A DNA stretch of 41,768 nucleotides from Desulfobacteraceae bacterium (GCA_003818505.1 RPRI01000032.1:1-41768); one strand, 5' to 3'. Shown: positions 15,610 through 25,112, counted from the stretch's first letter. A program made the numbers and translations. The notes: generated from the letters alone by a model not told the origin.

Positions 15610-18600
15610 AATACTGATTATCGGAGCAGGCCCCATTATAATCAGCCAGGCATGTGAGTTCGATTATTCCGGAACCCAGGCATGCAAGGCATTGAAGGAA
15701 GAGGGCTATCAGGTTGTGCTTATAAACAGCAACCCCGCCACTATCATGACCGATCCCGACATGGCCCACAGAACATACATCGAGCCGGTTACGCCTGAAA
15801 TGGTCGCCATGATAATTGAAAAGGAGCGCCCGGATGCGCTGCTGCCCACGCTTGGCGGACAGACCGGCCTGAACACGGCCATTGAAGTTGCAGGAATGGG
15901 TGTGCTGGAAAAATTCGGCGTTGAGATGATAGGCGCCTCGGTTGAATCGATAAAAAAGGCCGAAGACAGGGATCTGTTCCGCAATGCCATGAATAAAATA
16001 GGCCTCCGGATTCCGGAAAGCGGCATTGCCGTGAACATGGATGAGGTGCGGGAGACGGTAAAAAGGATCGGCTTTCCGGTCATAGTAAGGCCGAGCTTTA
16101 CGCTCGGAGGCACAGGCGGAGGGGTCGCGTATAATTTTGAGGATCTGGAAATAATCGCAAAAGCCGGTCTCGATGCAAGCCTTATCGGGCAGATCATGCT
16201 CGAAGAATCCGTCCTTGGATGGAAAGAGTATGAGCTTGAAGTGATGCGGGACAAAAAGGATAACGTTGTAATTATCTGCTCGATTGAAAACATGGATCCG
16301 ATGGGAATCCACACCGGAGACAGCATTACGGTGGCTCCAGCCCAGACATTGACGGATGTGGAATACCAGAAGATGAGAAACGCATCTCTTGCCATCATGA
16401 GAGAAATCGGCGTCGACACCGGCGGGTCCAATGTCCAGTTTGCCGTGAATCCGAAAAACGGAGATATGATTGTAGTTGAAATGAATCCAAGAGTTTCACG
16501 CAGTTCGGCCCTTGCTTCCAAGGCGACCGGGTTCCCGATAGCCAAGATTGCCGCAAAGCTTGCAGTGGGCTATACTCTCGACGAAATTCCAAACGACATC
16601 ACGGGAGAAACTCTCGCTTCGTTTGAGCCGGCCCTTGATTACTGCGTTGTCAAAATTCCGAGATTCACCTTTGAAAAATTTCCCGAAACAAAGGATTACC
16701 TGACAACAGCCATGAAATCGGTCGGTGAAACTATGGCTATCGGAAGAAATTTCAGGGAGGCATTCCAGAAAGGATTGAGATCTCTTGAAACAGGGCGCTT
16801 CGGGCTCGGCGCGGACGGCAGGGACACGGCAGCTCCTGAAGGAGGCGGATTATCGGAAACTGAAATCGCTCAGAAGCTCTCCATTCCCAATTCGCAGAGA
16901 ATGTTTTATCTGCGCCATGCCCTGATGCAGGGAACGTCCCTGCAAGCCATATATGAACTGACGGCGATTGACCCGTGGTTTCTGCACCAGATCAGGCAAA
17001 TAGTTGAGATAGAGGAAGAGATTGCGAGAGCAGGGGAAAGGATTTCCGGAGAACTTTTATATAAGGCTAAATCTTCCGGGTTTTCGGATATTCAGATTGC
17101 TCATCTTACAGGATCAACGGAAGACAATATTAAACATGTCCGGGAGAAATCAGGCATCAGGCCTGTTTACAAGCTTGTCGACACCTGCGCCGCCGAATTC
17201 AGGGCGGCAACCCCTTATTACTATTCCACTTACGAGGAGGAGAACGAAGCGAGGGTTTCGGATAAGAAAAAGGTCATGATTTTAGGCGGCGGTCCGAACA
17301 GGATAGGCCAGGGAATAGAATTTGATTACTGCTGCGTTCAGGCTTCATTCGGTATAAGGGAAGAAGGAATTGAAAGCATTATGGTAAACAGCAACCCTGA
17401 AACCGTCAGCACCGACTATGATACTTCGGACAAACTCTATTTCGAACCACTGACAAAAGAGGATGTTTTAAATATCGTGGAGACTGAAAAACCGTTTGGC
17501 GTTATCGTCCAGTTCGGGGGACAGACTCCGCTTAATCTTGCAACGCCGCTCTTTAAAGCCGGAGTTCCGATCCTCGGCACACAGCCCGAGAGCATAGACA
17601 GGGCGGAGGACAGGGAGCTTTTCCAGGCCATGCTTAAAAAGCTGAGTCTTGTTCAGCCTGAAAACGGAACAGCGGTAAATGTAAAAGAGGCTGCGGCAAT
17701 AGCCGGAGCCATAGGATACCCCGTAATTGTGCGGCCGTCATTTGTTCTTGGCGGAAGGGCGATGAAAATAGTTTATAACAGGAAAGATCTTGAAAACTTC
17801 ACAAGACTGGCTATCGAAGCATCCCCAGGGCACCCCGTGCTGGTCGACAAGTTCCTCGAAGAGGCGATTGAAGTTGATGTCGATGCCATATCGGACGGGA
17901 AAAAAACGATTATATGCGGGATAATGGAGCATATAGAAGCAGCGGGAGTCCATTCGGGCGATTCGGCATGTGTTCTTCCGCCTTACAGTATAAGTTCTGC
18001 AATAATTGATGAAATTACCCGCGCCACAAAAGCAATGGCCTCTGAATTGAAAGTGGTGGGTCTCATGAACGTTCAGTACGCTATAAAGGGCGAACAACTT
18101 TACGTGCTTGAAGTAAACCCAAGGGCATCGAGAACAATCCCTTTTGTCAGCAAGGCAACCGGAATCCCTTTTGCAAAGCTTGCGACAAAAGTGATGCTGG
18201 GACGCACCCTTTCCGAGGTCGGCCTTTTAACCGAAAAGGTTCCGAAACATGTTTCGATAAAAGAGGTGGTGCTGCCGTTCAACAGGTTCCCGGATGTCGA
18301 TACGCTCCTTGGGCCTGAAATGAAGTCGACGGGCGAGGTTATGGGGATTGATTCGACTTTCGGACTTGCCCTTGCAAAAGCCCAGCTTGGAGCAGGGCAG
18401 AAGATGCCGACTTCCGGAAATGTTTTTATAAGCGTTATGGATTCCGACAAGAGAACGGTTATTCCTGTTGCTGCAAAATTCCGCGATATGGGATTTAAAA
18501 TAATGGCGACAAAAGGGACTTCCATGCTTCTTGAGGAACAGGGTATTCCCAATGAAATGATAAACAAAGTTTCGATGGGACGCCCCCATGTGGTTGACGC

Positions 18601-18811
18601 AATAAAAAATAAAAATCTTCATCTTATTATAAACACAGGAACAGGCGCCGAACCGATGAAAGACGGCTATGAAATCCGCCGCGCCGCGATCAAATACAAT
18701 ATTCCATGCATCACAACGATTCCGGGAGCAATGGCGATTTGCAGGGGGATCGAAGCACTGAAGGAAAAAAAGCTCTCGGTTAAACCGATCCAGGAATATA
18801 ACCGTTATTAA
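15584..18811 (+). CDS. carB: Carbamoyl-phosphate synthase large subunit
   Basis: A 1075-residue subunit of normal length with two homologous ATP-grasp halves. The first opens [21 protein letters not shown] and the second [20 protein letters not shown] near residue 565. Each has the VRPSFTLGG or VRPSFVLGG loop and the metal-binding [19 protein letters not shown] or [19 protein letters not shown] segment. The C-terminal MGS-like allosteric domain ([24 protein letters not shown]) is intact. It makes carbamoyl phosphate from bicarbonate, two ATP and ammonia from CarA. The 26-bp overlap with carA implies translational coupling. Nothing is unusual apart from many rare-looking AGG and ATA codons shared with its neighbours. 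Confidence 0.97.
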   Translation: MPKRTDINKILIIGAGPIIISQACEFDYSGTQACKALKEEGYQVVLINSNPATIMTDPDMAHRTYIEPVTPEMVAMIIEKERPDALLPTLGGQTGLNTAIEVAGMGVLEKFGVEMIGASVESIKKAEDRDLFRNAMNKIGLRIPESGIAVNMDEVRETVKRIGFPVIVRPSFTLGGTGGGVAYNFEDLEIIAKAGLDASLIGQIMLEESVLGWKEYELEVMRDKKDNVVIICSIENMDPMGIHTGDSITVAPAQTLTDVEYQKMRNASLAIMREIGVDTGGSNVQFAVNPKNGDMIVVEMNPRVSRSSALASKATGFPIAKIAAKLAVGYTLDEIPNDITGETLASFEPALDYCVVKIPRFTFEKFPETKDYLTTAMKSVGETMAIGRNFREAFQKGLRSLETGRFGLGADGRDTAAPEGGGLSETEIAQKLSIPNSQRMFYLRHALMQGTSLQAIYELTAIDPWFLHQIRQIVEIEEEIARAGERISGELLYKAKSSGFSDIQIAHLTGSTEDNIKHVREKSGIRPVYKLVDTCAAEFRAATPYYYSTYEEENEARVSDKKKVMILGGGPNRIGQGIEFDYCCVQASFGIREEGIESIMVNSNPETVSTDYDTSDKLYFEPLTKEDVLNIVETEKPFGVIVQFGGQTPLNLATPLFKAGVPILGTQPESIDRAEDRELFQAMLKKLSLVQPENGTAVNVKEAAAIAGAIGYPVIVRPSFVLGGRAMKIVYNRKDLENFTRLAIEASPGHPVLVDKFLEEAIEVDVDAISDGKKTIICGIMEHIEAAGVHSGDSACVLPPYSISSAIIDEITRATKAMASELKVVGLMNVQYAIKGEQLYVLEVNPRASRTIPFVSKATGIPFAKLATKVMLGRTLSEVGLLTEKVPKHVSIKEVVLPFNRFPDVDTLLGPEMKSTGEVMGIDSTFGLALAKAQLGAGQKMPTSGNVFISVMDSDKRTVIPVAAKFRDMGFKIMATKGTSMLLEEQGIPNEMINKVSMGRPHVVDAIKNKNLHLIINTGTGAEPMKDGYEIRRAAIKYNIPCITTIPGAMAICRGIEALKEKKLSVKPIQEYNRY

Positions 18812-18812
18812 A

Positions 18813-18850
18813 CAAGGGTTCGAGGATTCCAGGATTCGAGGGTTCAAGAG
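18813..18850. repeat. GGGTTCGAGG-type degenerate repeat (carB-purF spacer)
   Basis: Related units AAGGGTTCGAGG, ATTCCAGGATTCGAGG and GTTCAAGAG follow one another just after carB. The same unit occurs singly or in tandem at 5991-6022, 8788-8833, 14403-14427 (inverted), 25837-25855, 31616-31637 (inverted), 34113-34140 (inverted) and 35994-36014. Confidence 0.6.
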
Positions 18851-18885
18851 TTTAGTGAATCCTTTCATGGACGGGTGAAATGATG

Positions 18886-18910
18886 TGTTATGCAAAAGTC
18901 TCACAAGGAG
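18886..18910 (+). repeat. Shared leader repeat, copy 2
   Basis: Nearly identical (23 of 25) to 11931-11955. It ends in AAGGAG, eleven bases before the purF start, so it supplies or sits beside the ribosome binding site. Confidence 0.6.
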
Positions 18911-18921
18911 CTTCGGATTAA

Positions 18922-20361
18922 ATGATCTCAAATTCAAATACAAATGAATGCCTGTTTTGTTCTGACGACAAGCCGAGAGAAGCCTGCGGGCTTTTTGGAA
19001 TTTCCGGCCATCCCGAATCTTCCAAATTGAGTTTTTTCGGTCTTTATGCGCTCCAGCACAGGGGGCAGGAAAGCGCTGGGATTGCCGTTGCAGAGAATAA
19101 CAGGATAGTCGACCATAAAGGAATGGGACTTGTCTCGGATGTGTTTGACATTAGGCATTTTGAACAGCTCGGCGGACTAAGCGCCATAGGCCACGTCAGG
19201 TATTCCACGACAGGAAGTTCGATACTTTCAAATGCGCAGCCTTTTGTCATTCATCACAGGAAAAGATCGTACGCAGTCGCCCATAACGGAAACCTCGTAA
19301 ATGCTCACAGCCTCAAGAACGAGCTTGAGGAGGCGGGATCTATTTTCCAGACCACGATGGACAGCGAGATCTTCCTGCATCTTTTCGTAAAGAATATCAG
19401 TTCCGGACTTGAAAGAGCCCTGGTTGAAACAGTGAAGAGGTTGAAAGGGGCTTTTTCCATAGTTGTCCTGACAAGCGAAGGTGAGGTTATAGGGATAAAA
19501 GACCCGAACGGATTCCGCCCCTTGTGCCTCGGCAGACTTAACGGAAGTTATGTGCTGGCTTCAGAGACATGCGCCCTTGACCTTGTTGAAGCCGAGTTTA
19601 TAAGGGAGCTTGATCCTGGCGAAATCATAATAATAGGAAAAAACGGGTTGAAAAGCATAAAAACAGAAACGCCGGAGCGCAGATCTTTCTGCATATTCGA
19701 ATTCATCTATTTTGCGCGTCCCGACAGCACGATCTTCGGCAGGAATGTGTATGAAACAAGAAAGGCGCACGGACGCTGCCTTGCAAAGGAATCGCCCGCT
19801 AAGGCAGATCTTGTGATGCCTTTTCCGGATTCGGGAACATATGCGGCCCTCGGTTTTTCAGAAGAATCGGGAATACCCTTCGAGATGGGTATGATAAGAA
19901 ACCACTATGTCGGGAGAACTTTTATACAGCCTACTCAAAGCATGCGCGATTTTAGCGTAAGGATAAAACTGAACCCCATAAAAGAGATACTTAAAGGTAA
20001 GGAGATAGTGATTATAGAGGACTCGATTATAAGGGGAACTACCGTTAAAACCAGGGTGAAAGCGCTTCGCGAGCTGGGAGTTAAGAAGGTGCATATGCGT
20101 GTAAGCGGTCCGCCGCACAGGTTTCCCTGCCATTACGGAATAGATTTTTCAACAAAGGGAGAGCTGATAGCTTCAGGTAAAACCGTGCCTGAGTTAAAAG
20201 ATCTTCTCGGCCTTGATTCACTCCACTACCTGAGCATAGAAGGACTTTTAAAATCAACGGATATTGAAAATCCCGAAAGAAATTTCTGCAAGGCATGTTT
20301 TGACGGATGCTACCCCGTGGAATTTGATGAGCAGCTGTCAAAAGACTGTCTTGAAAAATAA
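18922..20361 (+). CDS. purF: Amidophosphoribosyltransferase
   Basis: A 479-residue enzyme of the first step of purine synthesis, making phosphoribosylamine from PRPP and glutamine. EACGLFGISG places the catalytic Cys at residue 22, implying removal of a propeptide as in Bacillus-type PurF. Glutaminase motifs include LYALQHRGQESAGIA, GHVRYSTTG and AVAHNGNLVN. The PRPP loop is IVIIEDSIIRGTTVKTR. Cysteines in FCIFEFIYFARPDS, FPCHYGIDF and FCKACFDGCYP match the ligands of the structural 4Fe-4S cluster of the Bacillus-type enzyme. It stands next to carAB, so cytoplasmic glutamine-amide users are grouped. It has a 110-bp repeat-containing leader. Confidence 0.95.
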   Translation: MISNSNTNECLFCSDDKPREACGLFGISGHPESSKLSFFGLYALQHRGQESAGIAVAENNRIVDHKGMGLVSDVFDIRHFEQLGGLSAIGHVRYSTTGSSILSNAQPFVIHHRKRSYAVAHNGNLVNAHSLKNELEEAGSIFQTTMDSEIFLHLFVKNISSGLERALVETVKRLKGAFSIVVLTSEGEVIGIKDPNGFRPLCLGRLNGSYVLASETCALDLVEAEFIRELDPGEIIIIGKNGLKSIKTETPERRSFCIFEFIYFARPDSTIFGRNVYETRKAHGRCLAKESPAKADLVMPFPDSGTYAALGFSEESGIPFEMGMIRNHYVGRTFIQPTQSMRDFSVRIKLNPIKEILKGKEIVIIEDSIIRGTTVKTRVKALRELGVKKVHMRVSGPPHRFPCHYGIDFSTKGELIASGKTVPELKDLLGLDSLHYLSIEGLLKSTDIENPERNFCKACFDGCYPVEFDEQLSKDCLEK

Positions 20362-20454
20362 ATCCTTTCATGTTATCTGTGTTTTTAAGTATAATGAAGA
20401 AAAAAAATTATCCGGATCGCTTATTTATTCCGTAAAAATATAAGCCAATAGAAG

Positions 20455-20624
20455 ATGAGAGGTTTTTGCATAACTAACATTAGGAACTGGCAGGGGTATT
20501 CGCTGGTGCGTTATGCCGGAAAACTGTATTTGACGCGTCAACGCCACCAGATGGTAAACAGCTGAATGTCAGGCCCGTTACACGGGTACTGCGAAGTACG
20601 AACGACAGAAGAAAAGGAGGCATC
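20455..20624. other. Leader region with inverted GCATAAC motifs and small hairpins
   Basis: No gene is seen here. GCATAAC (about 20468) and GTTATGC (about 20511) form a 7-bp inverted pair; the latter is the core of the leader repeats at 11931 and 18886. Further right are CCCGT/ACGGG and GTAC/GTAC mini-hairpins. The strong AAAAGGAGG before 20625 closes the region. It looks like the remains of a repeat element serving as the leader of the next operon. Confidence 0.35.
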
Positions 20625-21137
20625 ATGATCGAGTCAAAATACCTTCAGGATAATATGCAAAACATTCAGAAGCTCATGAACATTCAAACCCTCAAGCACT
20701 TTGAAATAAAAAGCCTTGCAAAGCTTTTGAGGCTCAGCAAGATCAGGGAGTATGAAGACGGGGAGATAATTATAAAAGAAGGCGAAAAGGATGCGTGGCT
20801 CTATTTCCTTTTAGACGGCAAGGTAAAGGTCTCAAAAGACAATTGCGAGATTACTACAATCGATAGGAAGGGCGAAATCTTCGGAGAGATGAGGGTCATT
20901 GACACATTGAGCAGATCTGCATCGGTTTATGCCGTCGGTAGAACAGTATGCCTTGCAGTCGATACTCTGGCGCAGAGCAAGCTTGCAGGCAGCGGTGAAA
21001 GGGATGAAAGAGTCGATTTTCTTCTCCTTTTATACAGGATATTTGCGGAATACATGTCGATAAGGCTTCGTCTGACAAACGAGGAACTTGTTAAAGCAAG
21101 GAAACAGGTGGAACGACTTAAAAAAAACGCTCAATGA
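20625..21137 (+). CDS. Cyclic-nucleotide-binding domain protein without DNA-binding domain
   Basis: A 170-residue protein carrying one cNMP-binding (CRP effector-like) beta-barrel at about residues 20-135: YEDGEIIIKEGEKDAWLYFLLDGKVKV, then GEIFGEMRVIDTLSRSASVYA, which contains the phosphate-binding cassette with E and R as in cAMP sites. A C-terminal helical segment follows (LLLLYRIFAEYMSIRLRL and LVKARKQVERLKKN). The helix-turn-helix of CRP is absent, so it is not a transcription factor by itself. AAAAGGAGG gives a strong start. Its stop overlaps the radical SAM start (ATGA), suggesting that it regulates or partners that enzyme. Confidence 0.8.
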   Translation: MIESKYLQDNMQNIQKLMNIQTLKHFEIKSLAKLLRLSKIREYEDGEIIIKEGEKDAWLYFLLDGKVKVSKDNCEITTIDRKGEIFGEMRVIDTLSRSASVYAVGRTVCLAVDTLAQSKLAGSGERDERVDFLLLLYRIFAEYMSIRLRLTNEELVKARKQVERLKKNAQ

Positions 21138-22156
21138 AAGAGAAAAAAACAGTTTCGTTTTCAAAAAACTCTACCAATATTTTTTTCCATATTCTTACAA
21201 ACTGCAACCTTAGCTGCAGGCACTGTTATATAAACAAAAAGCAGCATGGAAAGAAAACCCTTCCTCTTGAAACAATAAACGCCTGGCTTGACGCATTTGT
21301 CGGAAAGAGCGAAATTGCCAATGTGATCTTTCTCGGCGGAGAACCCACCCTGCACCCGGATCTTTCTCTTGCCATAAAACATGCAAAAAAAACCGGGTTT
21401 AAATCGGTCACGATAGATACAAACGGTTATCTTTTTAACGGCATCCTGTCAAAAATAGAACCAGGAGAAGTCGATTATATAAGTTTCAGCTTAGATGGCG
21501 CTTCAAAACGGACAAATGACATGTTAAGGGGAAAGGGCTCGCATGATAAATGCATTCTGGGAATAAAAGAGGCGGTATCAAAAGGATTTAAAACAAGCCT
21601 GATTTATACCGTAAGTTCCGCGAATATAGACGAACTCGGCATGATTGAAGATCTGCTTTTTGATTTGGGAGTCGGAAGATTTTTTATCCAGGTGATAGGC
21701 ATAAGGGGAAGAACGGCAAAAGGCGGTTCTTCAGGAATATTTCCTGAAACTCCACAGGTATCCCGGCAGAAATGGCTCGATATAATACCTGCAACAGCGG
21801 AAAAGATCGCGCGCCGGGATATTACTGTGACATATCCGAAGGTTTTTTTAAATCCCAAGGATGGATTTGAATGCGCCGGAGTTGTGGCAGATAATTATTT
21901 TATTTTTCCGAACGGAAGAGTCTACCGATGTCCTTTGTGCGAAGATTATCCCATTCACAGCGTGGAATTTGAAGAAAACAGGCTTGTTAAAACAGGGAAA
22001 ATAAATGAAACGGACCTTTTCGGGCTTTCAATTCCCGAAGGATGTGTTATGAATAAGCTGATACAGCCCGGTAATCTGGGCTATAAAAAGGATGGAACTC
22101 CGGAGTATAAAATAGCATGCTGCCTTCTCAAGGAAGAGATTCCCGGAAGCAGATAA
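21134..22156 (+). CDS. Radical SAM protein of unknown substrate
   Basis: A 340-residue enzyme with the Cx3Cx2C motif CNLSCRHC at residues 24-31 for the SAM-binding 4Fe-4S cluster. FLGGEPTLHPDL is the GGE motif, and ISFSLDGASKRTNDMLRG a later SAM-fold strand. Extra cysteines near the C-terminus (FECAGVVADNYFIFPNGRVYRCPLC, EGCVMN, ACCLLKE) suggest one auxiliary cluster of SPASM or twitch type. It generates a 5'-deoxyadenosyl radical; the substrate is unknown. It is translationally coupled to a cNMP-binding protein and followed after 11 bp by a DUF374 acyltransferase-like gene. No small precursor peptide gene is seen next to it. Confidence 0.87.
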   Translation: MKEKKTVSFSKNSTNIFFHILTNCNLSCRHCYINKKQHGKKTLPLETINAWLDAFVGKSEIANVIFLGGEPTLHPDLSLAIKHAKKTGFKSVTIDTNGYLFNGILSKIEPGEVDYISFSLDGASKRTNDMLRGKGSHDKCILGIKEAVSKGFKTSLIYTVSSANIDELGMIEDLLFDLGVGRFFIQVIGIRGRTAKGGSSGIFPETPQVSRQKWLDIIPATAEKIARRDITVTYPKVFLNPKDGFECAGVVADNYFIFPNGRVYRCPLCEDYPIHSVEFEENRLVKTGKINETDLFGLSIPEGCVMNKLIQPGNLGYKKDGTPEYKIACCLLKEEIPGSR

Positions 22157-22167
22157 CAGGATAATAA

Positions 22168-22875
22168 ATGGCTGAATTTATAAAAGACCTGTCATTAGCT
22201 GAACGCTTTAAAATTTCTCTTCTTTCTCTGCTTGCATCCTGGTTTGTCCGGCTCTGGTTCGGGACCGTACGCGCAAAGATCATAAACAGGCATATCTACG
22301 AAGAATATTTTCTTAACAACAGGGACAAGGGAAATGTCGTTATTGCTTCGTGGCACAGGCACGCCATATTTCTCTTCTATTTCTTCCGGAACATCAAAAA
22401 CGGCGTTGGAATGGTTAGCCGGAGCAAAGACGGAGAGCTTGTTGTCCGTGTAGGGAAGCGCTTCGGATATGATTTTGTCCGCGGTTCTTCCTCTAAAGGA
22501 GGAGGAGAAGCTCTTCTTGCGATGATCGACTACATGAACAGGAAAGGGGCTCCGAAGTTCTGCGGCACGGCAGTTGACGGGCCGAGGGGTCCGGCGCGTG
22601 TTTTAAAAAAAGGAATGCTTGTTCTTGCAAAGGAGACCGGTTCGTATTTCATACCGCTTGCGAGTTCCGGCACGAAGGTTATAACTTTTCACAAGGCGTG
22701 GGACAAGACCATAATTCCGTATCCGTTCAGCACGGTATATATCGAATTCAACGATCCCATGATCATTCCAAAGGATATTTCAGAAGAGGAGCTTGAAAAA
22801 TTGCGGGTTAAAACTGAAAAGCTTTTCAACGAAATGACGGATAATATGGATAAGATCGCCGGATATAAGGGATAG
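22168..22875 (+). CDS. DUF374 lysophospholipid acyltransferase-like protein
   Basis: A 235-residue protein of the DUF374 family, related to the LPLAT acyltransferases. An N-terminal hydrophobic segment (LSLLASWFVRLWFG) attaches it to the inner membrane. VVIASWHRHAIFLFYFF carries the family's H-x-x-H/R-like motif. MVSRSKDGELV, GYDFVRGSSSKGGGEAL and TAVDGPRGPARVLKKG are typical. It likely moves acyl groups onto a lipid A or phospholipid precursor; the acceptor is unknown. AGGA and a short 11-bp gap place it in the operon with the cNMP-domain and radical SAM genes. Confidence 0.85.
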   Translation: MAEFIKDLSLAERFKISLLSLLASWFVRLWFGTVRAKIINRHIYEEYFLNNRDKGNVVIASWHRHAIFLFYFFRNIKNGVGMVSRSKDGELVVRVGKRFGYDFVRGSSSKGGGEALLAMIDYMNRKGAPKFCGTAVDGPRGPARVLKKGMLVLAKETGSYFIPLASSGTKVITFHKAWDKTIIPYPFSTVYIEFNDPMIIPKDISEEELEKLRVKTEKLFNEMTDNMDKIAGYKG

Positions 22876-22958
22876 GGTGGCCATGGATCAGGCCAGTCTG
22901 CTTTGATACGTATAAACCTGCCGGCGCAACAAAACTTGAACCGAAACGCGAGCGCATA

Positions 22959-22984
22959 CCCCCGACCGCTCTGCGGCGGGGAGT
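22959..22984. terminator. GC-rich hairpin between convergent genes
   Basis: CCCCCGACCGCTCTGCGGCG lies at the core of a hairpin that pairs CCCCG with CGGGG and CCGC with GCGG. It sits between the convergent DUF374 and Rossmann-protein genes, a usual place for a terminator. No long T run follows. Confidence 0.4.
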
Positions 22985-22992
22985 TCCAATTA

Positions 22993-23655
22993 TTAATTAC
23001 GTATAACTGACTGGTTTATCATTCCGGTCATAACACCGTGACACCGGCACGCGGTGCTGATGAGCAGATCCCCTTTAGCGGTTTCCGCTTGGCGGAGCAG
23101 CAAAAAAAGTTGTTTCCCTCTATATCCTCCAACTCCCGCTGCCAGCTGATGGCTCCGGATCATAAGTGACTCAAAAGAAGGAACGCAGAGCTGTTCAAGA
23201 AGGTCAAACATATTCTGTTTCCTGGGAATCCGCGTGACCGTGCATATATCAGCTGGTTCGCAACAATTGTCAGGGCATCTGAATGACGCGTGACTGACAT
23301 ATATGTCACCGGAAGAGCCGCGCATGGGATTAGGGAGCAGCAAGTCCATATCTGGCGGCAGTGAGGGTTCGCGCCTGAACCGTTTCGGCCCGAGGCGACG
23401 CAGGCACCATTCCGCGGCAAGATGCAGAGGCAATGCCGGGATAATCCAGTCCGGCTCATCTCCGGGTCTTAGATTGTGTTCAAGAAAATCCACGCCGTCA
23501 GCCTGTTCAAGGGTGCAGTTTGCTCCCTTCCCCGGTTCAAGCTTTTCCCTAACCTGGTCTATGAGAACAAATTTCCTTTCTTTCTGCTGCTCTGATAATT
23601 GCCGGAGCGCCCGCAGGCCGAAACGCCCCATTCCTGCAATCCAGATCGTCTCCAT
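22993..23655 (-). CDS. Rossmann-fold NAD(P)-binding protein of unknown role
   Basis: A 220-residue protein starting METIWIAGMGRFGLRAL, a GxGxxG dinucleotide-binding motif at the head of a beta-alpha-beta unit. KFVLIDQ is the second strand, ending in an acidic residue. It is thus similar to TrkA-N type domains. The C-terminal half has a cysteine cluster (FRCPDNCCEPADIC) and CRCHG that could bind metal. The start ATG overlaps the stop of the DUF2284 gene (TGATG), which argues for this start rather than an earlier one and for a joint function. Its enzymatic role is unknown. Confidence 0.65.
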   Translation of the reverse strand: METIWIAGMGRFGLRALRQLSEQQKERKFVLIDQVREKLEPGKGANCTLEQADGVDFLEHNLRPGDEPDWIIPALPLHLAAEWCLRRLGPKRFRREPSLPPDMDLLLPNPMRGSSGDIYVSHASFRCPDNCCEPADICTVTRIPRKQNMFDLLEQLCVPSFESLMIRSHQLAAGVGGYRGKQLFLLLRQAETAKGDLLISTACRCHGVMTGMINQSVIRN

Positions 23656-24242
23656 CAGCAGATCAGCACCAATCCGCAAACATTTGCCATTTGGGTTGAA
23701 TCGGAATCCGAGTTATTTGCGGCCCTTCCGAAAGGCCATCCGGCTGTTTTAAAAAGCTCAGCCACGTTAATTCCGAATCCGGACATGGAAGGCCTTGCAT
23801 ATTGAGGATTTCTGCATTTTCCTTTTTCAGAAAGCGCAAGGCATTCCGGGTGATCATGACAAAATATATTTTTGCATGAACCTCCGGCATAGGCCCGCGC
23901 ACCGGCAAAGCCAGATTTTATGGCGGACTTTTCTATGCCGGATGCTATTTCGTGGAGCAATTGAAAAACCTCGCGGCTCTCACTGGAATAAAGAACTTTG
24001 GAAGGAACATCGATTTTGAAAAAAACAGCCTGACTATATTTTTCAAGCTGTTTTCTGAATGCTGACGGTCCGGAAACATGAGGCGGGCAGCTTTTTGACA
24101 ATCCATAATTCATGCATCGGGGTTCTCTGCATCTGTCGGCAAGATTATCATCAATTATAATATCGTTTGTTGCAACAACAGCAACTTCAGTAGCCCCGGA
24201 TTTATAAGTTTCTTGAATTAAATCTTTCAGTTTAGTGTTCAT
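23655..24242 (-). CDS. DUF2284 predicted metal-binding protein
   Basis: A 195-residue cytoplasmic protein of the DUF2284 family, common in anaerobes. Cysteines are arranged as CREPRCMNYGLSKSCPPH near the N-terminus and CKNIFCHDHPECLALSEKGKC with RPSMSGFGINV near the C-terminus, both typical. They probably bind an Fe-S cluster or zinc; the biological role is not established. It overlaps the next gene, a Cys-rich Rossmann protein, by one base (TGATG), so the two are translated together. The start Met fits the family's usual beginning. Confidence 0.85.
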   Translation of the reverse strand: MNTKLKDLIQETYKSGATEVAVVATNDIIIDDNLADRCREPRCMNYGLSKSCPPHVSGPSAFRKQLEKYSQAVFFKIDVPSKVLYSSESREVFQLLHEIASGIEKSAIKSGFAGARAYAGGSCKNIFCHDHPECLALSEKGKCRNPQYARPSMSGFGINVAELFKTAGWPFGRAANNSDSDSTQMANVCGLVLIC

Positions 24243-24271
24243 TTGTTAAGGGTACCCGATCAGCAAAAAAA

Positions 24272-24487
24272 TCATTCCGGTTCTTTCAAACGATCAGCCT
24301 GCCGTTTGTTGATTTTGTCGATATCTTTTTTCATCTGGTCCATCTGTTCGACTTTTTTCTGTCCGCTGAGCTCCTTTACCGTGTCATCCACCTTTCCGCG
24401 GCTGTCGGTGCCTTCACAGCCGGCAAAGACCAGGCAGGTAAAGATAACAAGGAGCGGGGGCCAAATACGGAGGTTTTTGTTATCCAT
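24272..24487 (-). CDS. Small lipoprotein
   Basis: A 71-residue precursor. The signal peptide ends LVFAGC with the lipidated Cys at residue 24. The mature 48 residues are charged and probably helical or coiled (KKVEQMDQMKKDIDKINKRQ). No known domain is recognised. It should be anchored in the inner or outer membrane. It lies just upstream of the DUF2284 gene on the same strand with a 29-bp gap, possibly in one transcript. Confidence 0.65.
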   Translation of the reverse strand: MDNKNLRIWPPLLVIFTCLVFAGCEGTDSRGKVDDTVKELSGQKKVEQMDQMKKDIDKINKRQADRLKEPE

Positions 24488-24722
24488 CCCATGGTATTTC
24501 CTTTCGGAACGTGTAAATTAGAAATTAAAGGGCTTTCCACAAACATACCTGACCATCATAAGCAAATAATTACAGACTACAAGCAATACGCTTTTTCCGA
24601 TAATAAACACATTTTACGCAGACCATCAATAGAACTTATTTGATTTTATATGAATATTGGAATAAAAAACCGTTTAGTAAATATTACGCATATTAATTGA
24701 TAGTGCTTGTGGGAGAATTGAA

Positions 24723-25112
24723 ATGCCATTGGTCACTGTAACGATGATAAAAGGGAAACCAAAAGAATTCAGGAAATCAATTTTAGATGCCGTGCATTTT
24801 TCGCTGGTAACGGCATTCAAAATTCCGGATCATGATCGAAATCAACGCATTGTCGAAATTGATTCAGATAATCTCGAATATCCTTCCGGAAAATCAGATA
24901 ATTTTATTACAATCGAGATGAATATCTTTCCTGGAAGATCAATCGGAGCGAAGCGAACATTATATCAGGAAATAGTGGCTCGGCTCAAAACATTAGGCAT
25001 ACAGAGCGATGATATTTTAATTGTGCTTAATGAACCCCTGCTTCATAATTGGGGTATCCGGGGAGGAAATCCGGCAAGCGAAGTGGATATAGGCTTTAAA
25101 ATCGATGTATAA
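24723..25112 (+). CDS. Tautomerase-superfamily protein
   Basis: A 129-residue protein beginning MPLVTVTMIKGKPKEFRKSI, where Pro2 after Met removal is the catalytic base of tautomerases. The size (larger than the 60-residue 4-oxalocrotonate type) and the ending NWGIRGGNPASEVDIGF suggest the malonate semialdehyde decarboxylase or tautomerase_3 group. The substrate is unknown. GGGAG precedes the ATG by eight bases. The 235-bp spacer to the left is AT-rich, with no distinct gene. Confidence 0.8.
   Translation: MPLVTVTMIKGKPKEFRKSILDAVHFSLVTAFKIPDHDRNQRIVEIDSDNLEYPSGKSDNFITIEMNIFPGRSIGAKRTLYQEIVARLKTLGIQSDDILIVLNEPLLHNWGIRGGNPASEVDIGFKIDV

Noticed and set aside
15709-16545. 278-codon open frame opposite carB
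   Set aside because: Ser/Ile-rich antisense text over an intact ATP-grasp domain; a codon-bias shadow.
18813-18850. CRISPR-like short repeats
   Set aside because: Units are degenerate, adjacent and lack unique spacers of constant length; no cas gene is in the window.
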